Counted from the stretch's first letter, positions 47,610-58,353 are shown. The stretch is 64,000 bases of DNA from Maratus speciosus (GCA_963932465.1 OZ010794.1:215091748-215155747); one strand, 5' to 3'. The notes: generated by a model from the sequence alone, not told the origin. Program-made: numbers and translations.

Positions 47610-48113
47610 GCCTGGCTAACTTGAAAGGAGAACGATAGGAAAATTTTAGTGTTGCTGGTATAACGGAAAGGGTCATTGTGGATTGAACATGATTTTTTAA
47701 ATCATTGTTTATTTTGATAGAAACTCCATAGGACAGAAGGAAATATAAATCATGGAAAAGAGACTAGTCTCCGATAACGGGAAACACTAAGAAAAATATA
47801 AATATCGTTAATTGAAAATAATAAAATTTGCAACATTTATAATCATTGGAATATTTTTAACGAGCACTACAAAATTTGATAGAGAGTCTGTGGATTATAT
47901 GTTTTTGATTATGGAGAGTAACAGTTTTTGCATAATTAATCATTGATTCCTCTTTATTGTCCACCCGAACAAAGTCACAGTTAACAACTAGTAGATATAT
48001 AAAGAATACAAACAAATTTCATATGCATAGGTAAATTTCGGAAACTTGTTAGTTTATCCTCTTTGCCATAACATATACTAGTTTTTATTCATAGCTCCAT
48101 TGTTTATTTACAA

Positions 48114-48280
48114 CAGTGTTGCAGTGGACTATTTTTTCTTTTTTTAATTTAGATTTCTTGATTGGCACCACTTTTCTGAAACGGTCAAATTCCGCTTGTT
48201 TTCTCGAATTTTACTATTTCAAAAAAGTGGTGCAAATAAAGAAATCTGATTTTAAAAGAAGTAGCCCACTGGCAACACGG
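48114..48280. mobile_element. hAT-type MITE, family A copy 8
   Basis: CAGTGTTGCAGTGGACTA at the left, TAGCCCACTGGCAACACGG at the right. No target duplication is readable; interior arms match family A. Confidence 0.78.
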
Positions 48281-49635
48281 CGAAATTAAAACGATGCGCC
48301 AAAACTGTTTGCTTCAGCCATTTATGCTTCGCGTCCCATTTTTGGGAAGCTTTCAATTAGAAAAAAATGTCTATAATCTTTTACTTCTTTATTACATAAA
48401 AATTCTACGAAATAATTATCTATAAATGTCTTTATATGTTACCGAGATGTGATAGCATAAGATGGATATATATTTGCTTAAATGAAAGCTTTTTTCGGTA
48501 TTTATAAATTATTCATATTTTAAGATGGTGAAATTAAAAAAGTGATTTTATTTGTATTTTTTCTATCAAAGATCTAAATAAATATGCCCTAATCTTAGCT
48601 TGTTGATTTCTATGAAATGCGTATTTTTTTAAATTGCGAAATTACATGTTCAACCCTATTTTAATGCATGTTTTTAAAGTAAAAATTATTGAACGATAAG
48701 TACGAATGGGTGCATACATTAATTAGCCATTTAGGGGACAGTTATTTATGCAATGTCCTTTTCAAGATGATTATGAAATAACTTCTTTTTAAATCTCACA
48801 TACGATTGCTCTTAAATTATTGTTAATAATACTTATAATGCTATTAGTCTCTGTAAAGAAATAAATATATTTTTTAATAGTTCATAAAAATATAAATTAT
48901 AGTAGATAATATACTATTTAAAATCTTTTTTTAAATGTAAATTTAGAAAAATCATATAATCATGTATATTAAACTATTATAAATATTATGCATATTCCCA
49001 TAATTAGTATGTTTACATTTTATCAAATAAATACAAAAATATTTTTACGTTTTTTTTTTTTTTTCCAGTTCATTTTTCCGGATTTTAAAAACAAACTTGA
49101 ACAGAAAAAAACAAAAAACCAGGGATAAGTAGTTTAAAGTTATTCGTACCCAAGAGCCACATTCTTGAGCATTACATGATTTTCCAAATTAAAGAAATTG
49201 CTCCGATGCCATGTTGCGAGATCTTTACTAAAAGTACGATGTTTTGAGTAATTTCTGGTGTAAATTATTTAATAAATCGTTTGTGTCATTTAAACAATTT
49301 TGCGCGAAGCATACATGATTTTTTTAAAAATGCAATCGGAAGGTACATAAACAGACAATTTTTGATAAATTTCAGTTCATTTAATTTAGACAGTCATATA
49401 ATCTGTTAAAAATTATTCAAGCACGAAGGTGAAACACCTTTTCCGGGATTAATTTATCCTTAATTCACTGTCTTAGAAGGTTCCGATTTCGCCACGGACT
49501 ACAAAACGATATACAGTTTTTTTTTTTTATATAATGCTCTTATTCTCTATTAGTACATCTATTAGCACCAGAGAACTGTTTTTGCATGTATTGGTACGAA
49601 TGAGACGCTAACTAATGAAGAACAACAAGTAGAAT
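48281..49635. other. Unit 2 backbone, no gene
   Basis: AT-rich sequence. Parts align with 40500-41500 of unit 1; 48281-49140 has no clear counterpart. No coding signal. Confidence 0.5.
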
Positions 49636-50609
49636 TTAATCCCTTAAGGGATCTCAGGACTCTTAAAATTGGAAAAATCGAAAAAACAAGGCCATTTTCA
49701 AAATATAATATCTTAAAATGTAATTGATTTCAAGACAAAATTTTATATTGGGATGAAATATATAAGCATGTTCTTTGATTTCATGTATTTGAAAAATTAC
49801 AAGATGCAGAAATAGAATTTACAGCGGGCTCCAAAATGTCAGACATTTGACGAGTGGAAAATCGGCATAACAGATTATGCGCACGATTACAAAATAAATT
49901 TTGCAAGTAGAAAGAAACTTTTGGGTCCTACTTATGCTTCACATTGTAATAATTACTCTGAACCTAAATAAATTTGTATTTAAAGCATTTTTCTATTTTT
50001 AATACAAAGTTGTATTTAGTTAATGCAAAATATAGAAATTTTCAACAGTATAATCACCTATAAAGAATATATTTCTGAACAATAAGAAGGAAATTTTAGG
50101 TTCAGTTTATACAGACTAACATGAAACATGTGTTTTGAAAATTTCATGAAAAAAAAATCAGAAGTTTTTGAGATATCGTGCGCGTTATGCCCAAAAACGT
50201 CATTTGGAGAAAATTGACTTCAAAGTTTCTGAAATGCAGCTTCAGCTATTGAGCGTGCATAATTCTAAAAGCCATAACTTCTGTACTAATAGGAATTTCA
50301 AGGAAACATTTATACCAAAATGTTCAGAAAAGATAGTAGTTTAATATCTAAAAAAAATAAAATTTCGAAAATTTGAAAGCTTTAAGAGTCCTGAGACCAC
50401 TTAACGCTCGAATTAAATTACGGTTGAAAATTCAAATTGCTTATTGACACCAGTTTTATGAAAAAGAAATATTCACCTTATTTAATGACAGGAAAAACGA
50501 TACTAAAATATAGCCAATTTCACTATTTTATAAAACTGGTGGTGAATCAAACAATTTGAGTAAAAGACACATCCCGTGAATATGACGGGAGCGAGAATTA
50601 AGGGGTTAA
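49636..50609. mobile_element. TTAA element, family H, with nested family Q
   Basis: TTAATCCC lies left of the insertion, and TTAACGCTCGAATTAAATTA ... CCCGTGAATATGACGGGAGC ... AATTAAGGGGTTAA lies right of it. Subtracting Q (757 bp net) leaves 217 bp, exactly the size of the H copy at 43358-43574. Confidence 0.85.
49644..50404. mobile_element. TTAA element, family Q (761 bp)
   Basis: TTAAGGGATCTCAGGACTCT is the inverted complement of AGAGTCCTGAGACCACTTAA with a few changes. It sits in the second TTAA of the family H left end. No frame or transposase motif; it is the longest TTAA element here besides piggyBac itself, T and U composites aside. Confidence 0.85.
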
Positions 50610-50717
50610 GCATTTGAAAACAGTGACTGCTAACAACAGTTTCACACACAGACCAAGACACGAGATGAATGATATTATATGACGTCGGTATCTTGGTTTA
50701 GCGACCCCCACTAATAG

Positions 50718-51439
50718 AGTTATGAATAAAGTGGAGGAGATATAAAATGTATTGTCCACTAGTTCCCAGTGAAGTAACTGAGAACTTTCACTGATGTTGG
50801 CTGTTTTTTAATCGGATCAACTTTTTCTGATTACAGTCGAGCAAACTTCAACCAGTAAATTTTAATACAATATATTGTCTTATTTAACCACCCTATTCAT
50901 GCAAAATTTCTCTCAAAGACGGTATATTTTTAGCTGCTTTATTTTTACTAGTGGCAGTTTCGCAGGTTTTACAGTCATTTGCACTAATACTGATCGTAAG
51001 TTGTTTAGGTTATCACACTATCAGGGCAGCGACAGACAACTATTTTTTTATTCTATTCCGCACCACTTTTTCAAAACAAAAATGGTTTACTTGTGCTGTG
51101 ACAACATTTGCACGATAAGTATACTGTAAAATGTATTTTTCAAAAATAGTGGTGCGTATAGAATATAAAAATAGTTACAAGTGGCAGCCCTGAAATAGGG
51201 TGAAAAGGCAATGCCTGACGACCGCATAAGTTATCTTCTACAAGTAAAAATGAATTTTACTTTTTTGCCATAATTTTTGACTGAATTTCTGGATCAACAA
51301 AGCTCTTAAATAAGTAGAAAACTTCTATTCAAATTTACTGGTGGAAGTTTGCTGCGGTGGTAATCAGCCCTGCGAAAGCGGTTATAGTTGAAACTTCATT
51401 ATTTTAATGCTATGTCGTTTCCTCTTTATTTTTATTTCC
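50718..51439. mobile_element. Repeat N, copy in unit 2
   Basis: From GAGTTATGAATAAAGTGGAG to CCTCTTTATTTTTATTTCC, a weak inverted repeat. It carries a small MITE; about 545 bp remain without it. Confidence 0.75.
51022..51192. mobile_element. hAT-like MITE (CAGGGCAGC ends) in repeat N
   Basis: CAGGGCAGCGACAGACAACTA is inverted as TAGTTACAAGTGGCAGCCCTG. Pairing continues through CCGCACCACTTTTTC / ATAGTGGTGCG. The N copies without it show the empty site (CACAATATGGCGGAAA). Confidence 0.85.
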
Positions 51440-52071
51440 ATGCCTCGTCTGAATAGCTGTCCTGACAAATTTCGACTCTCGTAGGCAATATTTTTCAACG
51501 TTTGAACGAATAATAGAATTCGGATAAGATTTTTTCTTAAATTTTATCATAGCTTAATTATGAACGATAAAAATTTAAGAAATGCGGTGTTTCAATTCAG
51601 GGAGCTGTACAAACGTCTAAACCAAGCTGAAACAAGATAGTAATGTCAGGTGAGTTTCACTCATATCATGTATTAGTCTGCGTGTGAAAATTTTGTTAGT
51701 AGTCACTGTTTTTGATACGTACTGTTTGTTTCTCTCGTACTGAAACATGCAAAAAAGTCCTAGTATTCAAGGAGCGGTTTTCCATCGCCACCCAAAGCGT
51801 TATAAGTAAGCGTCCTATCTTAAATGGGAGAGGTAATCGCAAGATTAAAGGCGAGGTCACGTCAATCAAGGTCATACGCCACCCAGAGGACGGAGTGAAC
51901 TACAAGAGGATTATTAACTTCTTTCCCCTTTGTGAATGATCTATATGTTCGATATCTATGAAATAACTATGCGCACGCGCAGCCGTGATTTTATTAGTTT
52001 GTCGTCTGCAGTACTTAATTGTTGCAAGTATAGATATAATTCGAGTTATTTATTCGCCATTATTTAATTTA

Positions 52072-52307
52072 TTCACCCATTAACCGCTGACGTTGCGTTC
52101 ACGCAACAGTCAAAATAATTGCTCGTGCAATGAATTAATTACATTGGCGCCACTATTTTAGAATTTTAAAAAATGCATTAATTATTGGCAGGAATTTTGC
52201 TATTTTAGTAAAGCGAAATTTACCTTACTGAATTTGTGGTGGGAAACTATTATCAACAAGAAATTTGAAAATTTTTATCGTAATAGTTTTGGCGGTTAAT
52301 GGGTTAA
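52072..52307. mobile_element. TTAA element, family S, inside family M
   Basis: TTCACCCATTAACCGC at the left is the inverted form of GCGGTTAATGGGTTAA at the right (one mutated TTAA). The dyad GTTGCGTTCACGCAAC is at 52092-52107. The interior has GGCGCCACTATTTTAG and GAATTTGTGGTGGG. Confidence 0.85.
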
Positions 52308-52365
52308 TTGAAGTTAGTTATTTAAACAAAATCAGTTCTTTTAAGAACTTATATTATTTGGGAAA

Positions 52366-52457
52366 GTGCCACGTTGGCGTTCTAATTATAGCAGTTTTCA
52401 AAACTGCAAAAATAACTCTCTATCTGAGAGAACTCATTTTTTTCGCTTCCCAAAAGC
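52366..52457 (+). pseudogene. Possible THAP-domain fragment in family M
   Basis: The frame reads NCKNNSLSERTHFFRFPK, resembling the C-x-x-x ... H(K/R)FP portion of THAP zinc-finger domains, which open P-element transposases. A splice-donor-like CAG|GTTAGT follows near 52465. The first zinc-binding Cys is not in this frame, although TGC occurs in another frame just upstream (KCHV), so an indel may separate them. The region is short, and chance similarity is not excluded. Confidence 0.35.
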
Positions 52458-54433
52458 GAAAAACAGGTTAGTTTTGTGTTTTATTATAATTTATAAAAAA
52501 GTTAAAATATTATTTAATATATATTATTTAATGTCAGTGATTTTAATACGTTCTATTTGAATTATGTTTTTGTAATGCATTGAACAAAGACATATAAAAA
52601 TTAGTTAATGTATGCTAAGATAGAATTTTACAGCAGCGTTTTTAATTCAATTCCTGTTAAGATAAAGTTATAAAAATTACAAAACATGTGTATTTCTAAT
52701 GAGAATTAAACGTTTTATTACGCTTAGAGGTTAAGTATAAGTTATTTAATTAATTTTGAGGCATATTTTTTTATTTACCGGGCGCAGGCGATAAATTGCC
52801 AAATATTCTCTTGATCGAATTGTATTTATAATATTTAAAATAGAAGCATTTCATTCATCCCATTTAAAACTCATTTAATTTTACATTAGGACCCACTTTA
52901 ATTTAAAATGCAAGCAGTAATTCTTGTACTATTAAACCAGCAATAATTGATTATTTATAGTTTTAAGTATTATGAGAATTTTAGACAACAGCTTTAAAAA
53001 AATTCCTAAAATCGACAAATTACCTTTTTTTTCTAAATCTGGAAATATGTCGGTCATTGTATCATATCCGGGAAAAATAGTTTTCATGGGATACCTGCAC
53101 TTCGCACAGGTGAATAACATTGCAGAAAGCATACAAAGTATAGAAGAAACTTCAAAAATTGGAATAAAATATAAAATATTTACAAATAGTACGTGGTATG
53201 CTCAATTAAACATTTATTATCTTACACCGGTTCTTCGTAGGGGTAAAATGGATAACTTTCCGTAATCGGGCCGATAGCCATGATTGGCGTCAAATGAGAA
53301 ACTGTATACAATTGTAACTGTATAAAAGTTAAATAATGGTTAGAAAATGAAAGTAACATTTATCGAAATAACCCAATTGCGGAACATTCTCCAAATTCAA
53401 AAAAGGCTTAGGAAACACACAACAATTGCCAATAACTGAAAACTATAGACTAATAATAAGCTCGACGTAGCAATTGTTGGTCGGTAGCCAATAATTTCAA
53501 ATTTCCCGTTTAATTTTGTCCCGTTTCAATTTTTGATTTTTTTTTTTTTTTCTTAATCTGGTTTCCGCAAAAGAGTCGGAATAAGTAGTAGAAAAAAAGG
53601 CTGCGGACGGAGATGGGCCAATTGAACGTATTAAAATCACTGACATTTAATAATATATATTAAATAATATTTTAACTTTTTTATGAAAAAATATAGGGCT
53701 GAAAATCACGTTTAAGATGCTTAAAGGTTTTAAATATTTCTCTTTTGCAATTTCCCAACCAGCTAGTATATTTTAGAAATCGAGTTTGTTACATAACTTA
53801 CTCAATTATTGTACTTGTATATATAGTTGTAACAACCATAAAGAATGTTTAAGGATTTATCAGCTACGTTTAGATAACGTAAAATTAATTTGCTAATTTA
53901 TAATCAAGTTGTAAAAATACTAAAATGTTGTATTGTTACTAGAAACACATCCATGTACATAATTTTTATTTTTCTCGCATATCTGGGAGGGAAAAATCGA
54001 ATAAATTTTTTTATCTTTTCATATATATGAACAAGGTTCGATTAAATAAACAGTGTAAAAAAGTACTTTTATGTTAGTCGGCCGCAGTTCATAAACCGTC
54101 AAATATTTTCCCCATCACCAGCGTTTATGTTGCATTCATTTCATTCAAAATATAAAATCATCATTTTAAAAACATATTCGTCATTTGAAAAACATAACTT
54201 TATTTAAAATACATACATACTGGTATATTACATCAATTTAAACACATGCTTTTCGCTCATTATATTTAAAATACATTTTTTTTCGAATGAATAATAACAT
54301 AAACCCAAGGTGGGCAAGTTTCTTCCAATGTGGAAAAAAAAAACATGGAAAGAACCATGGAATTGAAAGTTACGCCTATAACTTTTATTAACAAAAATGG
54401 TTTTCTTTTAGCCTGAACAGCTTGCATAAAATT

Positions 54434-54929
54434 CAGGTCTATTTGAAGATATTTACAACTTAAGAGTTATAGGCGGAAAAGCAAACAAAGCCATTTTAGA
54501 GAATACCTGTTAAAATTTTAATCGTGAATTTCAAATATTTACTCACTCATGGAAGATTAACCTTTTTTACCAGATTTATTGCAAAATATTTTTGTTATAG
54601 CTTGTTTTGATAAAAATATATGTATTTAAAAAATAGTTGCAATGTCAGTTTAGTTTCGGGGCAAAAGGCAATACTGTTTACGTAGCATTAGTGCTTTTTC
54701 TCCCGAAATCAAAATGACATTGCGATTTTTTTTTTAAATACACATATTTTCATCAAAACAAACTGTATCAAAAATATTTTACAATAAATCTGGTAAACAA
54801 GGTTCATCTTCTATGAGTGAGTAAATATTTGAAATTCATGATTAAAATTTTAACAGGTATTCTCTAAAATAGCTTTGTTTGCTTTTCAGCCTATAACTCT
54901 TAAATTGTAAATATCTTCAAATAGACCTG
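54434..54929. repeat. 496-bp foldback inside family M
   Basis: CAGGTCTATTTGAAGATATT at 54434 and AATATCTTCAAATAGACCTG at the right end pair, and the arms (about 225 bp each) stay alike throughout, with a ~45-bp loop near 54660-54705. The ends look hAT-like (CAGG...CCTG), but the 8 flanking bases differ, so element status is uncertain. Confidence 0.85.
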
Positions 54930-55105
54930 CGCACGAGATGCGCAGATGGTAGATATTCTGTCATATATGACGTCATACAAAAAACCCGCGTATTTGCGTT
55001 ATTCACTCCATCCACAAGATGGCGCAGCTGTGTCAATTTACGACAGATTCCAGCATTAACTTTGTACGCTTACTTATAGCGCTTTGATCGCCACCCGTCC
55101 AGCAG

Positions 55106-55514
55106 TTAGCCCTCTCGAGGGCGGTGTCCTTAACCCCATTCGGGACGGGAGCCTTTTACGAAATTTTTAATCTTTCTTCACCGTTTTTAAAGAACAGAAA
55201 TTTGTCTCTTCTTAAATCGACAAAATGCGTAGATTAAATAAGGCAAATTTTACAGTAAAAATTTACTGGTGAGAAAAAACAAGGATTCTGAGCGCTTCAT
55301 GCGGCACGTATACGTGTCGCTCGTCCCCAAGGGGTTAAAAAATGACACCTAATTTTAATTCTTAACTAACAAGCGACACAAAGAATATTTAATTCAACTT
55401 AAACGTGAAAATAAGTAAGTTTTTATTTTCTAATAACTTCGTTTATAAATTCTGGTGTCAATCCATTATTTCCTCAGTTTATAAACAGAATTATTCCGCG
55501 CCGGAGAGGGTTAA
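55106..55514. mobile_element. TTAA element, family E, with family D at its inner TTAA
   Basis: Left TTAGCCCTCTCGAGGGCGG and GGTGTCC, then D, then TTAAAAAATGACACC and the E body, ending CGCGCCGGAGAGGGTTAA. Net E length is 204 bp. D occupies the same E position as at 26466 but in the opposite orientation. Confidence 0.87.
55130..55338. mobile_element. TTAA element, family D
   Basis: TTAACCCCATTCGGGACGGG to CGTCCCCAAGGGGTTAA. The dyad GCGGCACGTATACGTGTCGC is at 55301-55320, one mismatch in the stem. Confidence 0.9.
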
Positions 55515-55527
55515 AAATTCTCTCAAT

Positions 55528-55736
55528 TTAACCCTAGAACTACCGGAAATTTTACTCAAGTTTTATAAAAACATTCTACACCAGAATTTTTACTTAAAAC
55601 TATTTAATTTGTTTATTTAACTTATTATTGTCTGATTTATACATTTAGTTTGTTTTGAAGAAATTTTCTGGTTTGAATAGATATTTTGAATATACATGTC
55701 GGGTCCATTGGACCCTTCTGGTAGACAGAGGGTTAA
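55528..55736. mobile_element. TTAA element, family F copy 2 (piggyBac-derived MITE)
   Basis: TTAACCCTAGAACTACCGG at the left; GGGTCCATTGGACCC at 55701-55715 and TCTGGTAGACAGAGGGTTAA at the right. Very close to copy 1 over its whole 209 bp. It occupies the TTAA where unit 1 has families B and P. Confidence 0.92.
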
Positions 55737-56326
55737 CATTTTGTGGTCATGATGCTTGTTTAATGTCATTATTGCGTTTACAAAACTCACGCTATTACCG
55801 GTTTCTTAAATTTCAATCATATACATAAATACATTTTTGTTAATTTTCGAATTATGTACAAAAATATTGTTTAATTGAATTTAAACAGCCGCATTTTGGA
55901 ATAAAAAAATCGAATTTTAAGAGTGAATCATTCTTTCAGAAACGCACGTTGTATAGGTTCTGTAAAAGATGATTAGATAAAATAATAGTTAGATTTAGTT
56001 TATCTTCAAATTGTATAAATTTTGTATTGTCAGAAACATTATTGAATTTCGAGATACAGATTTTAAAATGCCAAAATTTGAAAAGTGAAAACCGTAATAG
56101 AAATTTGTAATGTTGTTATACGTGATTAAATAAGATAAAAACCACTATTAAAAAATACCGTTAACGCAAAATTCGGTACTTTTCCGTTATAAAAACACCA
56201 AGCCAAAATGTATACTAATGCGCCATGTATTTAAACATTGAACGTGCGAAGAAGTTTTATTCCAAACTATGTGAATCTCACAATTTTTTGAACTTGAAAC
56301 ATTTCTTTCATTTCTATACCCTACCT

Positions 56327-56825
56327 TTAACACGTTGACTGCCACGCTACGAGTATACTCGTAACTTTAACCTCCTGACCGCTGCGAACTCATATATGCG
56401 CTCACTACGCTGTAGGTTTCACTGCAATAGAAGCATTATTTAAATTAATATAACTCTACAGATATAATCCAGTTTTAATAAAATTAATTTATGATTAATT
56501 TTCTCAAGGCCTATATGCCCATACGTAATAAATATTTTTATATCATGTTGGAAAAAACATCTTTTTTTTTTTAGCTTTTTAAACAATTACAGAGAAAACA
56601 ATATTACATTTTTGCCCTTTTGCTATGCGGTCAGTGATTTATTAGTCGTGGCTTTAATTTATTGCTTTCTCACCATTATTTTAAAATAAAAAAATTGCCC
56701 TATTTATTGGCAGAAATTTTGCTGTATCAGTAAAGCGAAATTTAACTTTCAGAATTTGTGGTGGCAAACGACTTTCTAGAAGAATTTTGAAAATTCTTAC
56801 TTTTTTGCGGCACTGAACGTGTTAA
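56327..56825. mobile_element. TTAA element, family C copy 2, with nested element R
   Basis: TTAACACGTTGACTGCC is inverted as CACTGAACGTGTTAA. The dyad TACGAGTATACTCGTA is perfect at 56349-56364. Between TTAA copies at 56367-56370 and 56654-56657 lies a further 291-bp unit (R) starting TTAACCTCCTGACCGC; its right end contains GCGGTCAG but no neat TIR. Net C length is about 212 bp. Confidence 0.78.
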
Positions 56826-56846
56826 TGTCAACTTTATAATTTAATG

Positions 56847-56995
56847 CAGGGGTGTCAAACTGTGGCCCGCCGGATACCACTAAAATTTTAAAGAAATAGT
56901 CGACAAGTTGAATCTTAGCAATTCGACGATTAGATAAGGCAAAGATAACTGTAAAATTTTAGTGGTTTCCGGCGGGCCACACTTTGACACCCCTG
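56847..56995. mobile_element. hAT-type MITE (CAGGGGTGTC ends)
   Basis: CAGGGGTGTCAAACTGTGGC is inverted as GCCACACTTTGACACCCCTG, with the arms continuing through CCCGCCGGATACCACTAAAA. ATTTAATG is duplicated exactly (56839-56846 and 56996-57003). CAGGGGTGTCAAACT is a known hAT terminal type. 149 bp. Confidence 0.95.
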
Positions 56996-57808
56996 ATTTA
57001 ATGGCTTCCAATTCAAGAAAATGTAGCTAGTGCTAGTATTATCTTCACAGATTGCTGGACTGTATAAAAAACAGATGTTTTGCGAGATAATGTTTATGAA
57101 CATTTCACAGTAACTCAGAAATATTGCAAGATGGCGTAATAAAAGACAGCTCTGCACTGTACACCCTCGTCATATCTCATGAATCATCATATCTCACGAA
57201 GTTTATGAGTGGATGTCTTTATTAAAAAACCGATAATAAAATGATCATAAAATTTTAAAAATCCTTTAACATTACACTAATGTTGAAGGATTTTTAAAAT
57301 TTTGTGCCTGCAGTTTAACTTGAGTTTAATTTATTATTTTATTATTACATTATTTATTTATTCTAATTTTTACAAAAATATTTTTATTTATAAAATAACA
57401 CAGTTCTTGAAAAATTGTAATTTTTAGATGTGATAGATTTTTTAAATCATCACAAAAAATGCCTTTTTTATGTTTCCTTTGGCTTCAAATATTTTGATAG
57501 GAGTCAATCTTCTTGGTGTAACGGAAGAGTATAGCTACAAGATGATTTTTTTTAACTTTGATCATATTGAAAGTAACTTGAAAGGACGGAAGGAAATGTA
57601 GATTTTGGAAAATGGATAGTTTCCCCGAAAATGGGAAACACCTTCAAGAAGAAATTAAAACATCTTTAATTGAAAATACTAAAATTTTCAAAATTTATAA
57701 ATGCGCTAGCAGGCTTTAACCTCTTGGGGACGAGCGGCACTTATACGTGCCGCATGAAGTGCTCAGAATCCTTGTTTTTCCTCACCTGTAACATTTTACT
57801 GCAAAATT

Positions 57809-58353
57809 TGATGGACATAAATCAAGCTATTTAACTTTGAAAAAGATAATTGCCTCAGTTACATAAATAATGCGTCGTTTCAACTCAGCCATAAATCTAT
57901 TCAAAAGAAATTAACCTTGAAAACTTTGATAAAGATAATGACTTGTTGAGTGACTCATAGACATTAAACTGATTTATTATTATTATTATGATATTGCTAT
58001 TACAATTATTATTACTGATTTATTATCTTATAATGTAAATATTTTTTCATTCTGAAAATGTAGTCGTTCCAGAGAAAAGGCATGAAAATGCTCTCTCTTT
58101 TTACAATTTAAACAATGTGAATCAAATAGCTTAAAGTGTTACCACTGCTTATTTATTTGACATAATAGTCTACAATTTCTTTTGTCAAAGGAGGTTATAA
58201 AAAGTGGTTGATTAAAAATATGACAACTAACACATATTGGATTACACAAAGTGTGGATTTACACCGAAATAGATAGGTATCCTGAAGAACGGGTAAGTCC
58301 CAATTTTATCTAACTTACTCACTCCTTTTTCATTGGGATTCAAATACTAAAAA
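57809..58353 (+). repeat. 5' LTR of copia element
   Basis: From TGATGGACATAAATCAAGC to GGATTCAAATACTAAAAA. Matches 62668-63213 almost throughout. The exact last base is uncertain because both copies end in an A run. Confidence 0.9.

Larger units (their letters stand above)
40040..47850. repeat. Paralogous unit 1
   Basis: Anchors repeated in the same order in unit 2 include GAACGAAGTCATGGTTAACA (40061), TAAATTTCGGAAGCTTGATA (~40342), CTGAGCATTACTTGATTT (~40516), ACACAGACCAAGA (~41750), repeat N (41820-42566), TTTTGTGGGCATGATGCTCG (~43338), AGGCACGTTGTACAGATTGT (~43756) and AAACTTGTCACAGCC. Similarity is patchy, so the duplication is old. Insertions specific to this unit are listed separately. 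Confidence 0.75.
51793..55087 (+). mobile_element. 3.3-kb family M element with 8-bp target duplication
   Basis: The left end CAAAGCGTTATAAGTAAGCG and the right end CGCTTACTTATAGCGCTTTGA are inverted complements. TCGCCACC stands on both sides (51785-51792 and 55088-55095). An uninterrupted paralogous site occurs in unit 1 near 42928 (CCATCGTTACCCGCCAAGCAG). Its two ends match those of the 438-bp element at 24190-24627. Inside are a possible THAP-like fragment, a 63-bp inverted repeat pair (52491-52553 and 53624-53686), a TTAA element and a 496-bp foldback. No full transposase is readable. Eight-bp duplications fit hAT or P superfamilies. Confidence 0.82.
47950..57715. repeat. Paralogous unit 2
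   Basis: Begins with GAACAAAGTCACAGTTAACA (47963) and follows unit 1 through ATTACATGATTTTCC (~49170), ACACACAGACCAAGA (~50649), repeat N, TTTTGTGGTCATGATGCTTG (~55739), AACGCACGTTGTATAGGTTC (~55941) and ACTTGAAAGGACGGAAGGAA (~57577). It is larger than unit 1 because of the 3.3-kb family M element and several TTAA elements. Confidence 0.75.

Noticed and set aside
52972..53265. 97-codon frame inside the family M element
   Set aside because: I looked for THAP, hAT and P transposase features and found none. It could be a degenerate exon, but that cannot be supported.
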